From an uncultured Clostridia bacterium (lineage in GTDB: Bacteria > Bacillota > Clostridia > Oscillospirales > Ruminococcaceae): a stretch of DNA of 64,000 bases. Location: assembly GCA_947589185.1 (NCBI GenBank), contig CANQCK010000004.1:49584-113583 (forward strand), read 5' to 3'. Below are positions 48,109-58,431 of the stretch, piece after piece. Positions within the stretch are counted from its first letter, which is position 1. The number at the start of each line of letters is the position of its first letter. The position numbers and the translations under genes are program-made. The notes under the pieces were generated by a model. The model ran no database searches, was not told the origin of the DNA, and saw nothing but the letters and a program-made list of their open reading frames with translations.

Positions 48109-50656
48109 CGGAAACAGCATAATGAACAGGGCGTTTTACGGAATACGTTTGCTTTCCAACAATAAAGGCTTTTTTACAAATGCCATAACAGGCTTTATGA
48201 ACATTTATCTGAAAGAGCTTGAAACGGTAAGACCCGACTGTACGGCTGTTGCATTTGACCTTAAAGCACCGACATTCAGGCACAAAGCGGTATCGAGCTA
48301 CAAGGCAAACAGAAAGGGAATGCCTGACGAGCTTGCAATGCAGATGCCGAAGATCAAGGAGATATTAAAAGAGCTTGGGGTTAAGATAATTGAAGTCGAG
48401 GGCTATGAGGCAGACGATATTCTCGGCACTGTATCAGACATATTTTCAAAGAGCGGGAACGAATGTTTTATTCTGACAGGCGACAGAGACAGTTTTCAGC
48501 TTGTGCGGGACAATGTGACTGTCAGGCTGGCAGGAACAAAGGAAACAAAGGTATACACACCCGAGAGGATAATGGAGGAATACGGCGTTGAACCTGAGCA
48601 GATGATAGATGTTAAGGCTCTGATGGGAGACGCAAGCGATAATATTTCAGGAGTTAAGGGAATAGGCGAAAAGACGGCATACAGTCTTATACAGAGGTTT
48701 GGAAATATCAACAGACTTTATGAGGAGTTCAGAGAATCCGACCTGCCTAACGGAGTTAAGGCTAAGCTGGAGGTCGGAAAGGATATGGCATTTGAGAGCA
48801 GATTTTTAGGCAAAATCGTCTTAAATGTGCCGATAGATACCGATGTAAATTCTTATAAGACGGGTACTGTTGACAAAACAGCGTTGGCAGAAACTCTTTC
48901 TGAGCTTGAGATGTATAAACTGCTCGAAAGACTTGATTTGAAGAATGTTTCGTCAGAGGACGGAAGTCAGTCGTCAATATTTGATATGAAAAAAAGCGAT
49001 CTGCCTGAAATAGAGGTCAGCGTTCTGTCTGATGATACGGTGAACAGTGTAATTCAGAGCAAAAAAGAGGTATATTTTATTTTTAGAAGTAAAAATGATA
49101 ATGCTTATCTTGAAATCCTGTTTGATGATAAGGCATACCATACCGATGATAATGAAATTATCAAAAAGGTATTTGAATCTGACATTGATAAACTGTGCTT
49201 TGAATGTAAAGAGGCGTATAAGTTTGCTTTTTCAAACGGTTTTGACTTGAAAAACGTAAGTTTTATCTGCGACTTGGCAGGTTACTTGCTGAAATCTCAG
49301 GCAAGCGATTACTCGGTTGAGAATTTATGTGCAACATATAAGGTGACCTACCGGCGTGATATGGAGGAGTACGCAGATATTTCGTCGCTTAAAAATCTAT
49401 GTATAAGGCTTAAAGCTGAAATTGAAGCAACAGAAATGCAATCGCTTTTATACGATGTTGAACAGCCTCTCTGCGAGGTTTTGGCGTCTATGGAGTGCGA
49501 AGGGGTCAAGACAGACATAAAGGGCATAGAGGAGTTCGGGAAAGGGCTTAAAGAACAGATAGAAGAGCTTCAGAAGGGCATTTATGAGCTGGCTGGAAAG
49601 GAGTTCAACATATCGTCGCCGAAGCAGTTAGGGGCAGTTTTGTTTGAGGATCTTTCACTGCCTTGCAAAAAGAAAACGAAAAGCGGTTATTCTACCAATG
49701 CAGAGGTGCTTGAATCGCTTAAAGACACTCACCCGATTATCCCGATGATTTTGGATTACCGAACGCTGACAAAGCTCAACTCAACTTATGTAGACGGTCT
49801 GTTAAAGCTTATCGGCGAAGACGGCAGAGTTCACTCTGTGTTCAAGCAGACGGAGACGCGAACGGGCAGAATATCGTCGACCGAGCCTAATATGCAGAAC
49901 ATTCCCGTTAGAAAAGAAATAGGCAGAAATATGAGAAAGTTCTTTGTAGCCGAAGACGGCAATATGCTGCTTGACGCCGACTACAGTCAGATAGAGCTGA
50001 GGGTTTTGGCTTCTGTATGCGGAGACGAAAATATGCAGAACGCTTTTATCAGCGGCGAGGATATACACGCTTCAACTGCGGCAAAGGTTTTCGATATGCC
50101 GGAGGATTTTGTCACGCCTGAGATGAGAAGAACAGCAAAAGCCGTAAACTTCGGAATAATCTACGGAATAGGTGCGTATTCGCTTTCGCAGGATATAGGC
50201 GTATCTGTTGCAGAGGCGAAAAAGTATATCAACGACTATTTGAATCACTATCCTAAGGTAAAGGAATTTATGGATAAAACCGTCGAGGACGGAATAAAGA
50301 ACGGCTATGTGGAAACAATTTTCGGCAGAAGAAGATATATTCCCGAGCTTTCAGCGTCAAACAGAATGCTTCAGGCTTTTGGAAAAAGAGCCGCTATGAA
50401 CGCTCCTATTCAGGGAGCGGCTGCGGATATAATAAAGATAGCTATGGTTAAGGTCTATAAGAGGCTTAAAGCCGAAGGGCTTAATGCGAAGCTTATCTTG
50501 CAGGTCCACGACGAGCTTATTATCGAGTCGTCAATTGATGATAAGGAAAAGGCAAAAGCTATTCTCGGAGAGGAAATGGTAAACGCAGTTAAGCTTAAGG
50601 TGCCTATGAAAGCGGACGTCAACGAGGGTAAAAGCTGGTATGAAGCAAAGGGCTGA
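48089..50656 (+). CDS. polA: DNA polymerase I
   Basis: ILAIDGNSIMNRAFYGIR (5' nuclease), DADYSQIELRVLA, RRTAKAVNFGIIYG, QVHDELIIE. Confidence 0.97.
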   Translation: MKILAIDGNSIMNRAFYGIRLLSNNKGFFTNAITGFMNIYLKELETVRPDCTAVAFDLKAPTFRHKAVSSYKANRKGMPDELAMQMPKIKEILKELGVKIIEVEGYEADDILGTVSDIFSKSGNECFILTGDRDSFQLVRDNVTVRLAGTKETKVYTPERIMEEYGVEPEQMIDVKALMGDASDNISGVKGIGEKTAYSLIQRFGNINRLYEEFRESDLPNGVKAKLEVGKDMAFESRFLGKIVLNVPIDTDVNSYKTGTVDKTALAETLSELEMYKLLERLDLKNVSSEDGSQSSIFDMKKSDLPEIEVSVLSDDTVNSVIQSKKEVYFIFRSKNDNAYLEILFDDKAYHTDDNEIIKKVFESDIDKLCFECKEAYKFAFSNGFDLKNVSFICDLAGYLLKSQASDYSVENLCATYKVTYRRDMEEYADISSLKNLCIRLKAEIEATEMQSLLYDVEQPLCEVLASMECEGVKTDIKGIEEFGKGLKEQIEELQKGIYELAGKEFNISSPKQLGAVLFEDLSLPCKKKTKSGYSTNAEVLESLKDTHPIIPMILDYRTLTKLNSTYVDGLLKLIGEDGRVHSVFKQTETRTGRISSTEPNMQNIPVRKEIGRNMRKFFVAEDGNMLLDADYSQIELRVLASVCGDENMQNAFISGEDIHASTAAKVFDMPEDFVTPEMRRTAKAVNFGIIYGIGAYSLSQDIGVSVAEAKKYINDYLNHYPKVKEFMDKTVEDGIKNGYVETIFGRRRYIPELSASNRMLQAFGKRAAMNAPIQGAAADIIKIAMVKVYKRLKAEGLNAKLILQVHDELIIESSIDDKEKAKAILGEEMVNAVKLKVPMKADVNEGKSWYEAKG

Positions 50657-50708
50657 TTTTGTATTTTGGAAAAGCAGAATAACTATCTAAAATAAAGGAA
50701 GTGCTTAA

Positions 50709-52466
50709 ATGGCTCTTGACGGAGTATTTTTAAATTTAATAAAAAAAGAGCTTGAAAGCGTTTTGATTGGCGGCAGGGCGGAAAAGATACATCAGCCGTC
50801 AAAGGAAGAGATACTTTTCACCATTCGCACTCGTGAGGGCGCATATAAGCTGATTTTTAACACAAGTGCAGGAACGGCAAGAGTTCACATTACAAACACG
50901 CAGATAGAAAACCCAAAAACTCCGCCTATGTTCTGTATGCTTATGAGAAAGCATTTATCGGGCGGTAAGCTTATAAAGATCAGGCAGGACGGTTACGAAA
51001 GAATACTATATTTCGACTTTGATTCTGCAAACGAAATGGGAGATATATGCCGTTTCACGCTAGCGGTCGAGATAATGGGCAGACATTCCAATCTCATTTT
51101 GATTGATTCAGAGGGCAAAATAATAGACAGCATAAAGCGTGTCGGTCAGGATATGTCAAGCGTTAGAATGGTTCTTCCGGGAATGGCATATCAGGTTCCT
51201 CCGAAGTACAAAAGGCTGTCAATATTTGATTTTACCGCTGATGAATTCAAAAACGGTCTTTTTGAAAATTCAAAGCAGATTTTTTCAAAGGCACTTATGA
51301 AGATTTTCGAGGGAATATCCCCTGTTTTTGCCCGTGAGGCTGAATTTTTCGCTTTGCGGGGCGGTGAGAAGATCTGTGCCGAACTGAACGATGATGAAAT
51401 CGACAGAGCGTTGTTTTTCATAAATAAAACGGCAGAAGAGATAACTTCTCACAAAAACAGATTTACGGTACTGAGAACTAAGGACGGTCATTTAAAGGAT
51501 TTTTGCTTTTGCAGTATCAATCAGTACGGAAGTCTGATGGTCACAAAGGATTTTGATACAGCCTGCGGGCTTTTAGACTTTTTCTATTCCGCAAGAGACA
51601 GAATTGCAAGAACAAAGCAAAGAGCGTCTGATTTATTCAAGTTTCTGGTAAACACGTCTGACAGAACAGCAAGACGTATAGCCAATCAGCGGGAGGAGCT
51701 TAAAGAATGTGCGGAGCGTGACGCACTGAAGCTAAAGGGCGATCTGATAATGTCAAACATCTACAGGCTTGAAAAGGGAATGGGTCATGCCGAAGTTGAG
51801 GATTACACAAAAGAGGGTATGCCGACAGTTAAGATAAAGCTTGACAAGAGGCTTACGCCGTCGCAGAATGCACAGAAGTATTATGCCGAATACCGAAAAG
51901 CAGACACTGCCGAAAAAAAGCTTGTCTCGCTTATCAAAGAAGGCGAGGAAGAATTAAGGTATATAGACAGCGTATTTGACGCACTTACTCGTGCTGAAAC
52001 GGAGAGCGACGTTATTGAGCTTAGAGCAGAGCTTGCAGAGCAGGGGTATATAAGGAGCTCACGCATAAAGGGCAAGCCGCCGAAGTCTTTGCCGCCCATA
52101 AAATTTCTGTCATCTGACGGCTATGAAATTCTTGTAGGGAGAAACAACAGGCAAAACGACAAGCTGACTCTAAAGGACAGCGATAAAACAGACATATGGC
52201 TTCACACTCAGAAGATCACAGGCTCGCATACTGTTATAAAATGCAGAGGGGAGGTTCCTCCCGACAGAACGATAGAGGAGGCTTGCGTAATTGCGGCATA
52301 TCACTCAAGAGCAAAGAAGTCGTCAAACGTGCCAGTTGATTATACAGAGATAAGGTATGTAAAAAAGCCTAACGGAGCTAAGCCGGGAATGGTTATCTTC
52401 ACAAATTATCACACGGTTTATGTAACTCCCGATGAAGAGCTTGCCGAAAGGCTGAGAGTAAAATAA
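50709..52466 (+). CDS. rqcH: Rqc2/NFACT family ribosome quality control protein
   Basis: MALDGVFLNLIKKELESVLIGGRAEKIHQPSKEEILFTIR, NDKLTLKDSDKTDIWLHTQKITGSHTVI. Confidence 0.92.
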   Translation: MALDGVFLNLIKKELESVLIGGRAEKIHQPSKEEILFTIRTREGAYKLIFNTSAGTARVHITNTQIENPKTPPMFCMLMRKHLSGGKLIKIRQDGYERILYFDFDSANEMGDICRFTLAVEIMGRHSNLILIDSEGKIIDSIKRVGQDMSSVRMVLPGMAYQVPPKYKRLSIFDFTADEFKNGLFENSKQIFSKALMKIFEGISPVFAREAEFFALRGGEKICAELNDDEIDRALFFINKTAEEITSHKNRFTVLRTKDGHLKDFCFCSINQYGSLMVTKDFDTACGLLDFFYSARDRIARTKQRASDLFKFLVNTSDRTARRIANQREELKECAERDALKLKGDLIMSNIYRLEKGMGHAEVEDYTKEGMPTVKIKLDKRLTPSQNAQKYYAEYRKADTAEKKLVSLIKEGEEELRYIDSVFDALTRAETESDVIELRAELAEQGYIRSSRIKGKPPKSLPPIKFLSSDGYEILVGRNNRQNDKLTLKDSDKTDIWLHTQKITGSHTVIKCRGEVPPDRTIEEACVIAAYHSRAKKSSNVPVDYTEIRYVKKPNGAKPGMVIFTNYHTVYVTPDEELAERLRVK

Positions 52467-52487
52467 AATGCAGTGAAAGGCAGAACA

Positions 52488-53045
52488 ATGAAACTTGGAT
52501 ATGATTTTTTTAACAGAGACGTATTAAAGGTTGCACCTGAACTTTTGGGCAAGACGCTTGTTCATATTGTTGACGGTGAGGAAAGACGTTTAATGATAAC
52601 CGAAACGGAAGCGTATAAAGGAACAGACGACACTGCCTGTCACGCTCACAGAGGCAAGACCGAAAGAACGAAAATTCTCTGGGGGAGTGCAGGTACGGTA
52701 TATGTATATCTGTGCTACGGAATACACTGTCTAATAAATATTGTAACGGGAGATGAGGGTGATCCTCAGGCGGTATTGATCCGTGCCTGCGAAGGGAAAT
52801 TCAACGGTCCGGGAAAGCTGACAAAGCAGTTAGGCATTGATATGAGTGCAAATTGGCAGTCGATATATGACAACGATACGCTGTGGATAGAGGATACGGG
52901 CATAAAGGCGAGAATAAGGCGTGATAAGCGAGTGGGAATAGGCTATGCAAGACCCAGAGACTTAGAACGTCCGTGGCGGTACATAATGAAGATAAAGCCT
53001 GAAAAGTCAAGCGGAAAGACAAAGCCGAAGCGAAAAGCCAAATAA
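52488..53045 (+). CDS. DNA-3-methyladenine glycosylase (AAG/MPG family)
   Basis: ITETEAYKGTDDTACHAHRGKTERT, GTVYVYLCYGIHCLINIVTG. Confidence 0.93.
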   Translation: MKLGYDFFNRDVLKVAPELLGKTLVHIVDGEERRLMITETEAYKGTDDTACHAHRGKTERTKILWGSAGTVYVYLCYGIHCLINIVTGDEGDPQAVLIRACEGKFNGPGKLTKQLGIDMSANWQSIYDNDTLWIEDTGIKARIRRDKRVGIGYARPRDLERPWRYIMKIKPEKSSGKTKPKRKAK

Positions 53046-53063
53046 TAATATTAGGAGAAAGTA

Positions 53064-54407
53064 ATGAGATTATACAACTTTTTGACATTGCAGTTTGGAA
53101 AACTGATAGTAAAGGTATTACAGCTTTTACATAAGGGAGCGGGAAATCTTCCGGGACTTATTCTGCTGGGGATAAACAGAGGGATACTGGGTTATTTCAA
53201 GGTAGACTGTCCTATTATTGCTGTAACAGGCACAAACGGAAAGACTTCTGTTACCAATTTTGTAAATCATCTTTTCGAGCAAAGCGGAAAGAACGTAATT
53301 ACAAACAAGCTGGGCAACAACCTTGATACGGGAATAGTTTCGCTGTTTTTGAAGCTGTGTTCTCCTACGGGGAAGATACACGCAGACTATCTTGTTCTTG
53401 AAATTGACGAATCGCACGTACCTGTTATATTCAAAAAGCTGAAGCTGGAGACTCTTATTGTTCTTAACTTTTTCAGAGACCAGCTTGACAGAAACGGCGA
53501 AGTTGAGACTCTTATTCTGAAGGTAAAGGGCTTTTTGGAGACCTTTCAGGGAAATGTCATTTTAAATGCCGACGACCCGAACGTTGCACGTCTCGGACAA
53601 GCCAACCCGGAGAATAAAAACGTAAAGTATTTCAGCGTTGAGAAGTATAAATACGCAACCGATAAAATACACGAGGTCGGAGAGGGAAAGTTCTGTCCTG
53701 TTTGCGGTGAACCGCTTGAGTATGAGTATTACCAGTATTCTCATATAGGACGGTTTAAATGTCCCGAGTGCGGATTTGGGAATAATGAAATATACTTAAG
53801 GGTCGGGAATGTCGATCTTGAAAACCGTCATTTTACCGTTGACGGAAGGGAGTACAATATAAACAATCAGAGCATCTATTATGTTTATAATATGGCGGCT
53901 GTATGTGCGGCTGCGAAGCTGTATAACATAGACGGCGATATTCTCAGAGATACCCTTGACACATTTGAAGTCAACAACGGCAGAATGGAGAAATTCAGCA
54001 TCGGTAAAAGTAATGCTGTTATAAACCTGGCAAAGAATCCTGTCGGAGCGAATATGACTATTCGCGTTATGAACGAGACCGGCTGTGAAAAAGAACTTAT
54101 GTTCGTTTTAAATGATAATCTAGCCGACGGCTATGATGTTTCGTGGATATGGGATATAAACTTTGAGGTATTCAAAGACGTAACGAGGGTAATTACAAGC
54201 GGAAGGCGGGCTTACGACATTGCTATAAGAATAAAAACGAGCGGATATGACGCTTCAAAAATAGAGGTCTGCCCTGATTTGGACGAGGCAGTTGAAAATC
54301 TATTTTCAACCGATGGAGAGAAGTTTATAATTGCTAATTACACTTCGGTTCAGCCGACGAGGACTGCTGTAATAAACTATATAGAAAAAAACCAAAGGGA
54401 AGAATGA
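53064..54407 (+). CDS. murT: Lipid II isoglutaminyl synthase, MurT subunit
   Basis: Mur ligase VTGTNGKTSVTNFVNHL, zinc CPVCGEPLEYEYYQYSHIGRFKCPECGF. Confidence 0.94.
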   Translation: MRLYNFLTLQFGKLIVKVLQLLHKGAGNLPGLILLGINRGILGYFKVDCPIIAVTGTNGKTSVTNFVNHLFEQSGKNVITNKLGNNLDTGIVSLFLKLCSPTGKIHADYLVLEIDESHVPVIFKKLKLETLIVLNFFRDQLDRNGEVETLILKVKGFLETFQGNVILNADDPNVARLGQANPENKNVKYFSVEKYKYATDKIHEVGEGKFCPVCGEPLEYEYYQYSHIGRFKCPECGFGNNEIYLRVGNVDLENRHFTVDGREYNINNQSIYYVYNMAAVCAAAKLYNIDGDILRDTLDTFEVNNGRMEKFSIGKSNAVINLAKNPVGANMTIRVMNETGCEKELMFVLNDNLADGYDVSWIWDINFEVFKDVTRVITSGRRAYDIAIRIKTSGYDASKIEVCPDLDEAVENLFSTDGEKFIIANYTSVQPTRTAVINYIEKNQREE

Positions 54408-55147
54408 TTATGAGAGAGATAAGAATATTGCATATGTATTCCGATATGCTTGATCTTTACGGAGATAACGGAAACATAGAGATATTGAGTTACCGTGCAA
54501 AGGCGAGAGGCATTGAAACGGTTGTCGAGCATCACAGCGTAGGAACGAAGGACACTGACTTTTCAAGCTACGATCTGATATATCTGGGCGGAGGGGCAGA
54601 CTTTGAGCAGCAGCTTTTAGCGGAGGATCTTCAAAGCTGCCGTGATGAAATAATGAAGGCGTTCGATAACGGTACTTTTTTTCTGCTTATCTGCGGAGGG
54701 TATCAGCTTATGGGGGAATACTACAAAGATTCCAACGGTGAAGTCATAAACGGTCTTGGGATGTTCCCATATCACACGGCGGCGTCGCTTAATAAGAACA
54801 AGCGGTGCATTGGGAATATAGTCATCGAGGCGGAGCTTAACGGAGAGAAGTATAAGGTAATAGGCTTTGAAAATCACGGCGGTCAGACTTCGCAAACTGA
54901 TAAGCCATTCGGGAATGTTATATACGGGAACGGAAACCGATTTGAAAGTAAAGACGAGGGTTATTTTGATAAAAACGTTATAGCGACTTACCTGCACGGA
55001 CCGCTTCTTTCAAAGAACCCGAAGCTAGCCGATTATATAATTAAATACTGTGCAGAGCGTAATAAGGAACCTGTTAAGATGACTCCTCTTGACGATACGC
55101 TTGAAGAAAAGGCGAGGGAAGTATTGTTTAGCAGGTTAGATAAATAA
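54404..55147 (+). CDS. gatD: Lipid II isoglutaminyl synthase, GatD subunit
   Basis: YLGGGADFEQQLLAEDL, LLICGGYQLMG, NHGGQT, YLHGPLLSKNP. Confidence 0.94.
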   Translation: MIMREIRILHMYSDMLDLYGDNGNIEILSYRAKARGIETVVEHHSVGTKDTDFSSYDLIYLGGGADFEQQLLAEDLQSCRDEIMKAFDNGTFFLLICGGYQLMGEYYKDSNGEVINGLGMFPYHTAASLNKNKRCIGNIVIEAELNGEKYKVIGFENHGGQTSQTDKPFGNVIYGNGNRFESKDEGYFDKNVIATYLHGPLLSKNPKLADYIIKYCAERNKEPVKMTPLDDTLEEKAREVLFSRLDK

Positions 55148-55198
55148 TAAAATAATTATTTTACTTGACAAATAATTATTATATGTTATAATATAAAT

Positions 55199-55304
55199 AT
55201 AAAAAGAGAGTACTGCACACGGCAAATTAATGCCTAGGCGGTATCTCCCATTGATGTTTTTGAAACACCGTTACTGGGAAAAGTAAGGCGGTGTTTCTTT
55301 TTTA
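55199..55304 (+). ncRNA. Candidate antitoxin RNA of type I TA locus 1
   Basis: TTGACA-N16-TATAAT (55165-55192) and terminator GAAACACCG...CGGTGTTTCTTTTTT; convergent with toxin ORF. Confidence 0.6.
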
Positions 55305-55323
55305 TGTAAAAATAAAAAAGCTT

Positions 55324-55413
55324 CTAATTTTTCTTATTAAATATAAGAAAAGCTAGAGTGATAATTTCGGTTATCATGCTAATGAATGAAAACAATTCAT
55401 AATATGATACCAT
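55324..55413 (-). CDS. Small hydrophobic toxin-like peptide 1: MVSYYELFSFISMITEIITLAFLIFNKKN
   Basis: RBS aaaggggg; minus-strand promoter TTGACA-N17-TATAAT (55503..55475); near-identical second copy at 59604. Confidence 0.72.
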   Translation of the reverse strand: MVSYYELFSFISMITEIITLAFLIFNKKN

Positions 55414-55535
55414 AATTATCACCCCCTTTCGGGGAGAAACCGCGTGCCTTTTTATGTACAGTACTCTAATGTATATTATAAAACAAAATAATTACGATGT
55501 CAAGTAATGACGAACGGTAATGGAACGTCACCATT

Positions 55536-55574
55536 ACTAAAAGCCCCCACAGAAATTCTGTGAGGGTCTTTTAG
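55536..55574 (-). terminator. Hairpin, likely feo operon terminator
   Basis: CTAAAAG-CCC-CACAGAA/TTCTGTG-GGG-CTTTTAG. Confidence 0.5.
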
Positions 55575-55703
55575 CACACTAAATATTGAGGAAGTATAAG
55601 CTATAAAATAAATACAGTTTCAAGTTTTGTGATTTTTGGATATTGCCTAAATTTTGCTTTGCAAAACCCGCACAAAACATCGTTCTAACGAAGCATACTT
55701 TTA

Positions 55704-55895
55704 TTAGCCTTTTTTGTGGCAGGAGCCTGCCTGCGGACAGCCTGAACAGCCGCAGGAGCAGGATTTTCCTGCTTTTTTGCTTTTTCTCATTCTAAATATG
55801 ATGAATGCAACTATAAAAAGCAATATAATACTGATTATTATTGTTGAAATATTAGCTTTTAAAAAATCTATCATAGAAATCACCGTTTCGTTCAA
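55704..55895 (-). CDS. FeoB-associated Cys-rich membrane protein
   Basis: Single TM then CSCGCSGCPQAGSCHKKG; directly downstream of feoB. Confidence 0.88.
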   Translation of the reverse strand: MNETVISMIDFLKANISTIIISIILLFIVAFIIFRMRKSKKAGKSCSCGCSGCPQAGSCHKKG

Positions 55896-55906
55896 GCTGA
55901 TAAGTA

Positions 55907-58345
55907 TTAAGCCTTAGCTTTGGTTTTTAAAGTGAGTTTATCAGCAGTCTTATATGGCTTAACAAGCATATAAACTATGAACACTGCAATAAGAATTGCC
56001 GCAATAAGACCGATAATGTTCGGACTGCCTGTTAATGCACTTCCGATTTGGTAGATCATAAGGGCAACCGCATAAGCGAATACGCATTGGTAAGCTATAG
56101 CAAAAGCTGTCCACTTAGGACTGTTCATTTCCCGTCTGATAGCACCCATTGCCGCAAAGCAGGGGGCACAGAGAAGATTGAAAGCTAAGAACGCATAGCC
56201 TGCAAGCGGCGTCATACCCTCAAAGTCGAGAACTCCGAACACTCCGACAACCTCTTCTTTAGCAACCAGACCCATAATAGTAGCGATAGCAGCCTTAATG
56301 TTACCGAAGCCGAGCGGTGAGAATATTCTGCAAATTGCGTTTCCAACTATTCCGAGAATGCTGTTTTCAAGCTCCATATCGGCACTGAACGTGAATATTC
56401 CGTCAACAAAGCCGAAGCAAGAGCCTGCCCAGATGACGATAGATGAAAGAAGAATAATAGTTCCTGCTTTTTTGATGAAAGATGAAGCACGTTCCCACAT
56501 TGAACGCAGAATGTTGCTGACTGTCGGCAGATGGTATGCGGGAAGCTCCATAACAAACGGTGCAGGGTCGCCTGCGAACATCTTTGTTTTCTTGAGCATA
56601 ATGCCCGAGACGATTATTGCAGCAATACCTAAGAAGTATGCGCTCGGTGCGACCCACCATGTTCCGTTAAAGAGGGCGGCTGAGATAAGTGCAATGATAG
56701 GCAGCTTAGCTCCGCAGGGAATAAATGTTGTAGTCATAATTGTCATACGGCGGTCACGTTCGTTCTCAATCGTTCGTGACGCCATAACTCCCGGAACTCC
56801 GCAGCCTGAACCTATAAGCATTGGTATAAACGACTTTCCCGATAAGCCGAACTTGCGGAATATCCTGTCCATAATAAATGCAATTCTCGCCATATATCCG
56901 CACGATTCCAAGAACGCAAGGAAGATAAACAGTACCAGCATCTGAGGTACAAATCCAAGTACCGCTCCGACTCCGCCTACAATACCGTCTAAAATCAAGC
57001 CCTGAAGCCAGTCTGCACAGTTTACGGCAACAAGTCCGTTTTCGACCAGAACAGGTATTCCGGGTACCCATACGCCGTATTCAGCAGGGTCGGGAGTGTT
57101 TGTAAACTCGCCGTCTCCATTGAGAGGAAGCATAGGAGTTATGTCAAACTTACCGTTCTCTTTGACGGCAAGCTCTTCGCCGTATGAACCGTAAGCCTCT
57201 TCAAAAGCACTGAAGTCTTTTTCCTCAACGGCTGTTAAAAGCTCGTCTGCACCGGTTATACCCGCTTTGCTTGCACCCTCAAGAGCCGTCTTGACCTCAG
57301 GCAGGAATATTTCCTTTTGGGCATACTCGCTTGCAGCGTCGTCGTATTCGCTTGAACCTATGCCGAACAAGTGCCAGCCGTCGCCGAAAACGCCGTCGTT
57401 AGCCCAGTCTGTAGCCCATGTTCCTACAGTAGAGACCGAAACATAGTAAACAATGACCATTACTATCGCAAATATGGGAAGTGCAAGCCATCGGTTTGTT
57501 ACTACCTTATCAATTTTATCGGTTACAGTCAGTTTTCCTCTGCTTTTCTTTGTGTAACAGCCGCCTATGATAGAAGCGATGTATGTATATCTTTCACTGG
57601 TTATGATGCTTTCTGAATCGTCGTCCAGCTCGTCTTCGCAGTTTTTGATGTCAGTTTCTATATGTGAAATTATCTTACTGTCTAAATTCAGTCTCTCGAT
57701 AACCTTATCGTCTCTCTCGAACAGCTTGATAGCAAGAAATCTTTGTTCGCTTTCGGGCATATCGTGCAAAACTGCCTCTTCAATGTGTGCGAGTGCGTGT
57801 TCAACGCTTCCGTCAAAGCTGTGCTGAGCAACCATTCTTTTTCCGCTTTTTGCAACGCTTATCGCCTTTTCGATAAGATCGTTTACGCCCTCGCTTTTAA
57901 GAGCCGAGATTTCCGTGACCTCACAGCCAAGCTCTTTTGAAAGCTTCTGCGTATCCAGCTTGTCGCCGTTTTTCCTTACTATATCCATCATATTGACCGC
58001 TACTATAACAGGAATTCCAAGCTCGACAAGCTGAGTTGTAAGATACAGATTTCTCTCAAGATTTGAGCCGTCAATGATGTTGATGATAGCGTTTGGCTTT
58101 TCGTCTAAAAGAAAGTTTCTCGAAACGACCTCCTCAAGCGTATAAGGCGAGAGCGAATAAATTCCCGGCAGGTCAACCAAAATGACCTCGTCATCTTTAG
58201 AACTGTGACCTTTGATTTTTCCTTCCTTTTTTTCTACTGTTACTCCCGGCCAGTTGCCGACAAACTGATTTGATCCTGTCAAAGCGTTGAACAGGGTAGT
58301 TTTACCGCTGTTTGGATTTCCCGCAAGTGCTATTTTGATACTCAT
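55907..58345 (-). CDS. feoB: Ferrous iron transport protein B
   Basis: ALAGNPNSGKTTLFNALTGSNQFVGNWPGVTVEKKEG, DLPGIYSLSPYTLEE, gate domains. Confidence 0.96.
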   Translation of the reverse strand: MSIKIALAGNPNSGKTTLFNALTGSNQFVGNWPGVTVEKKEGKIKGHSSKDDEVILVDLPGIYSLSPYTLEEVVSRNFLLDEKPNAIINIIDGSNLERNLYLTTQLVELGIPVIVAVNMMDIVRKNGDKLDTQKLSKELGCEVTEISALKSEGVNDLIEKAISVAKSGKRMVAQHSFDGSVEHALAHIEEAVLHDMPESEQRFLAIKLFERDDKVIERLNLDSKIISHIETDIKNCEDELDDDSESIITSERYTYIASIIGGCYTKKSRGKLTVTDKIDKVVTNRWLALPIFAIVMVIVYYVSVSTVGTWATDWANDGVFGDGWHLFGIGSSEYDDAASEYAQKEIFLPEVKTALEGASKAGITGADELLTAVEEKDFSAFEEAYGSYGEELAVKENGKFDITPMLPLNGDGEFTNTPDPAEYGVWVPGIPVLVENGLVAVNCADWLQGLILDGIVGGVGAVLGFVPQMLVLFIFLAFLESCGYMARIAFIMDRIFRKFGLSGKSFIPMLIGSGCGVPGVMASRTIENERDRRMTIMTTTFIPCGAKLPIIALISAALFNGTWWVAPSAYFLGIAAIIVSGIMLKKTKMFAGDPAPFVMELPAYHLPTVSNILRSMWERASSFIKKAGTIILLSSIVIWAGSCFGFVDGIFTFSADMELENSILGIVGNAICRIFSPLGFGNIKAAIATIMGLVAKEEVVGVFGVLDFEGMTPLAGYAFLAFNLLCAPCFAAMGAIRREMNSPKWTAFAIAYQCVFAYAVALMIYQIGSALTGSPNIIGLIAAILIAVFIVYMLVKPYKTADKLTLKTKAKA

Positions 58346-58399
58346 ATTTAATGACCGTTCCTTTCCTGCGTGAGTTTGATTTTCACGCTGTATATTTGC

Positions 58400-58415
58400 G
58401 TTAGGTATAGCTAAC
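58400..58415. promoter_or_regulatory. Palindrome GTTAG-GTATAG-CTAAC between feoA and feoB
   Basis: Same motif as sites upstream of feoA. Confidence 0.55.
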
Positions 58416-58431
58416 TTGTATGCAGAATGAT

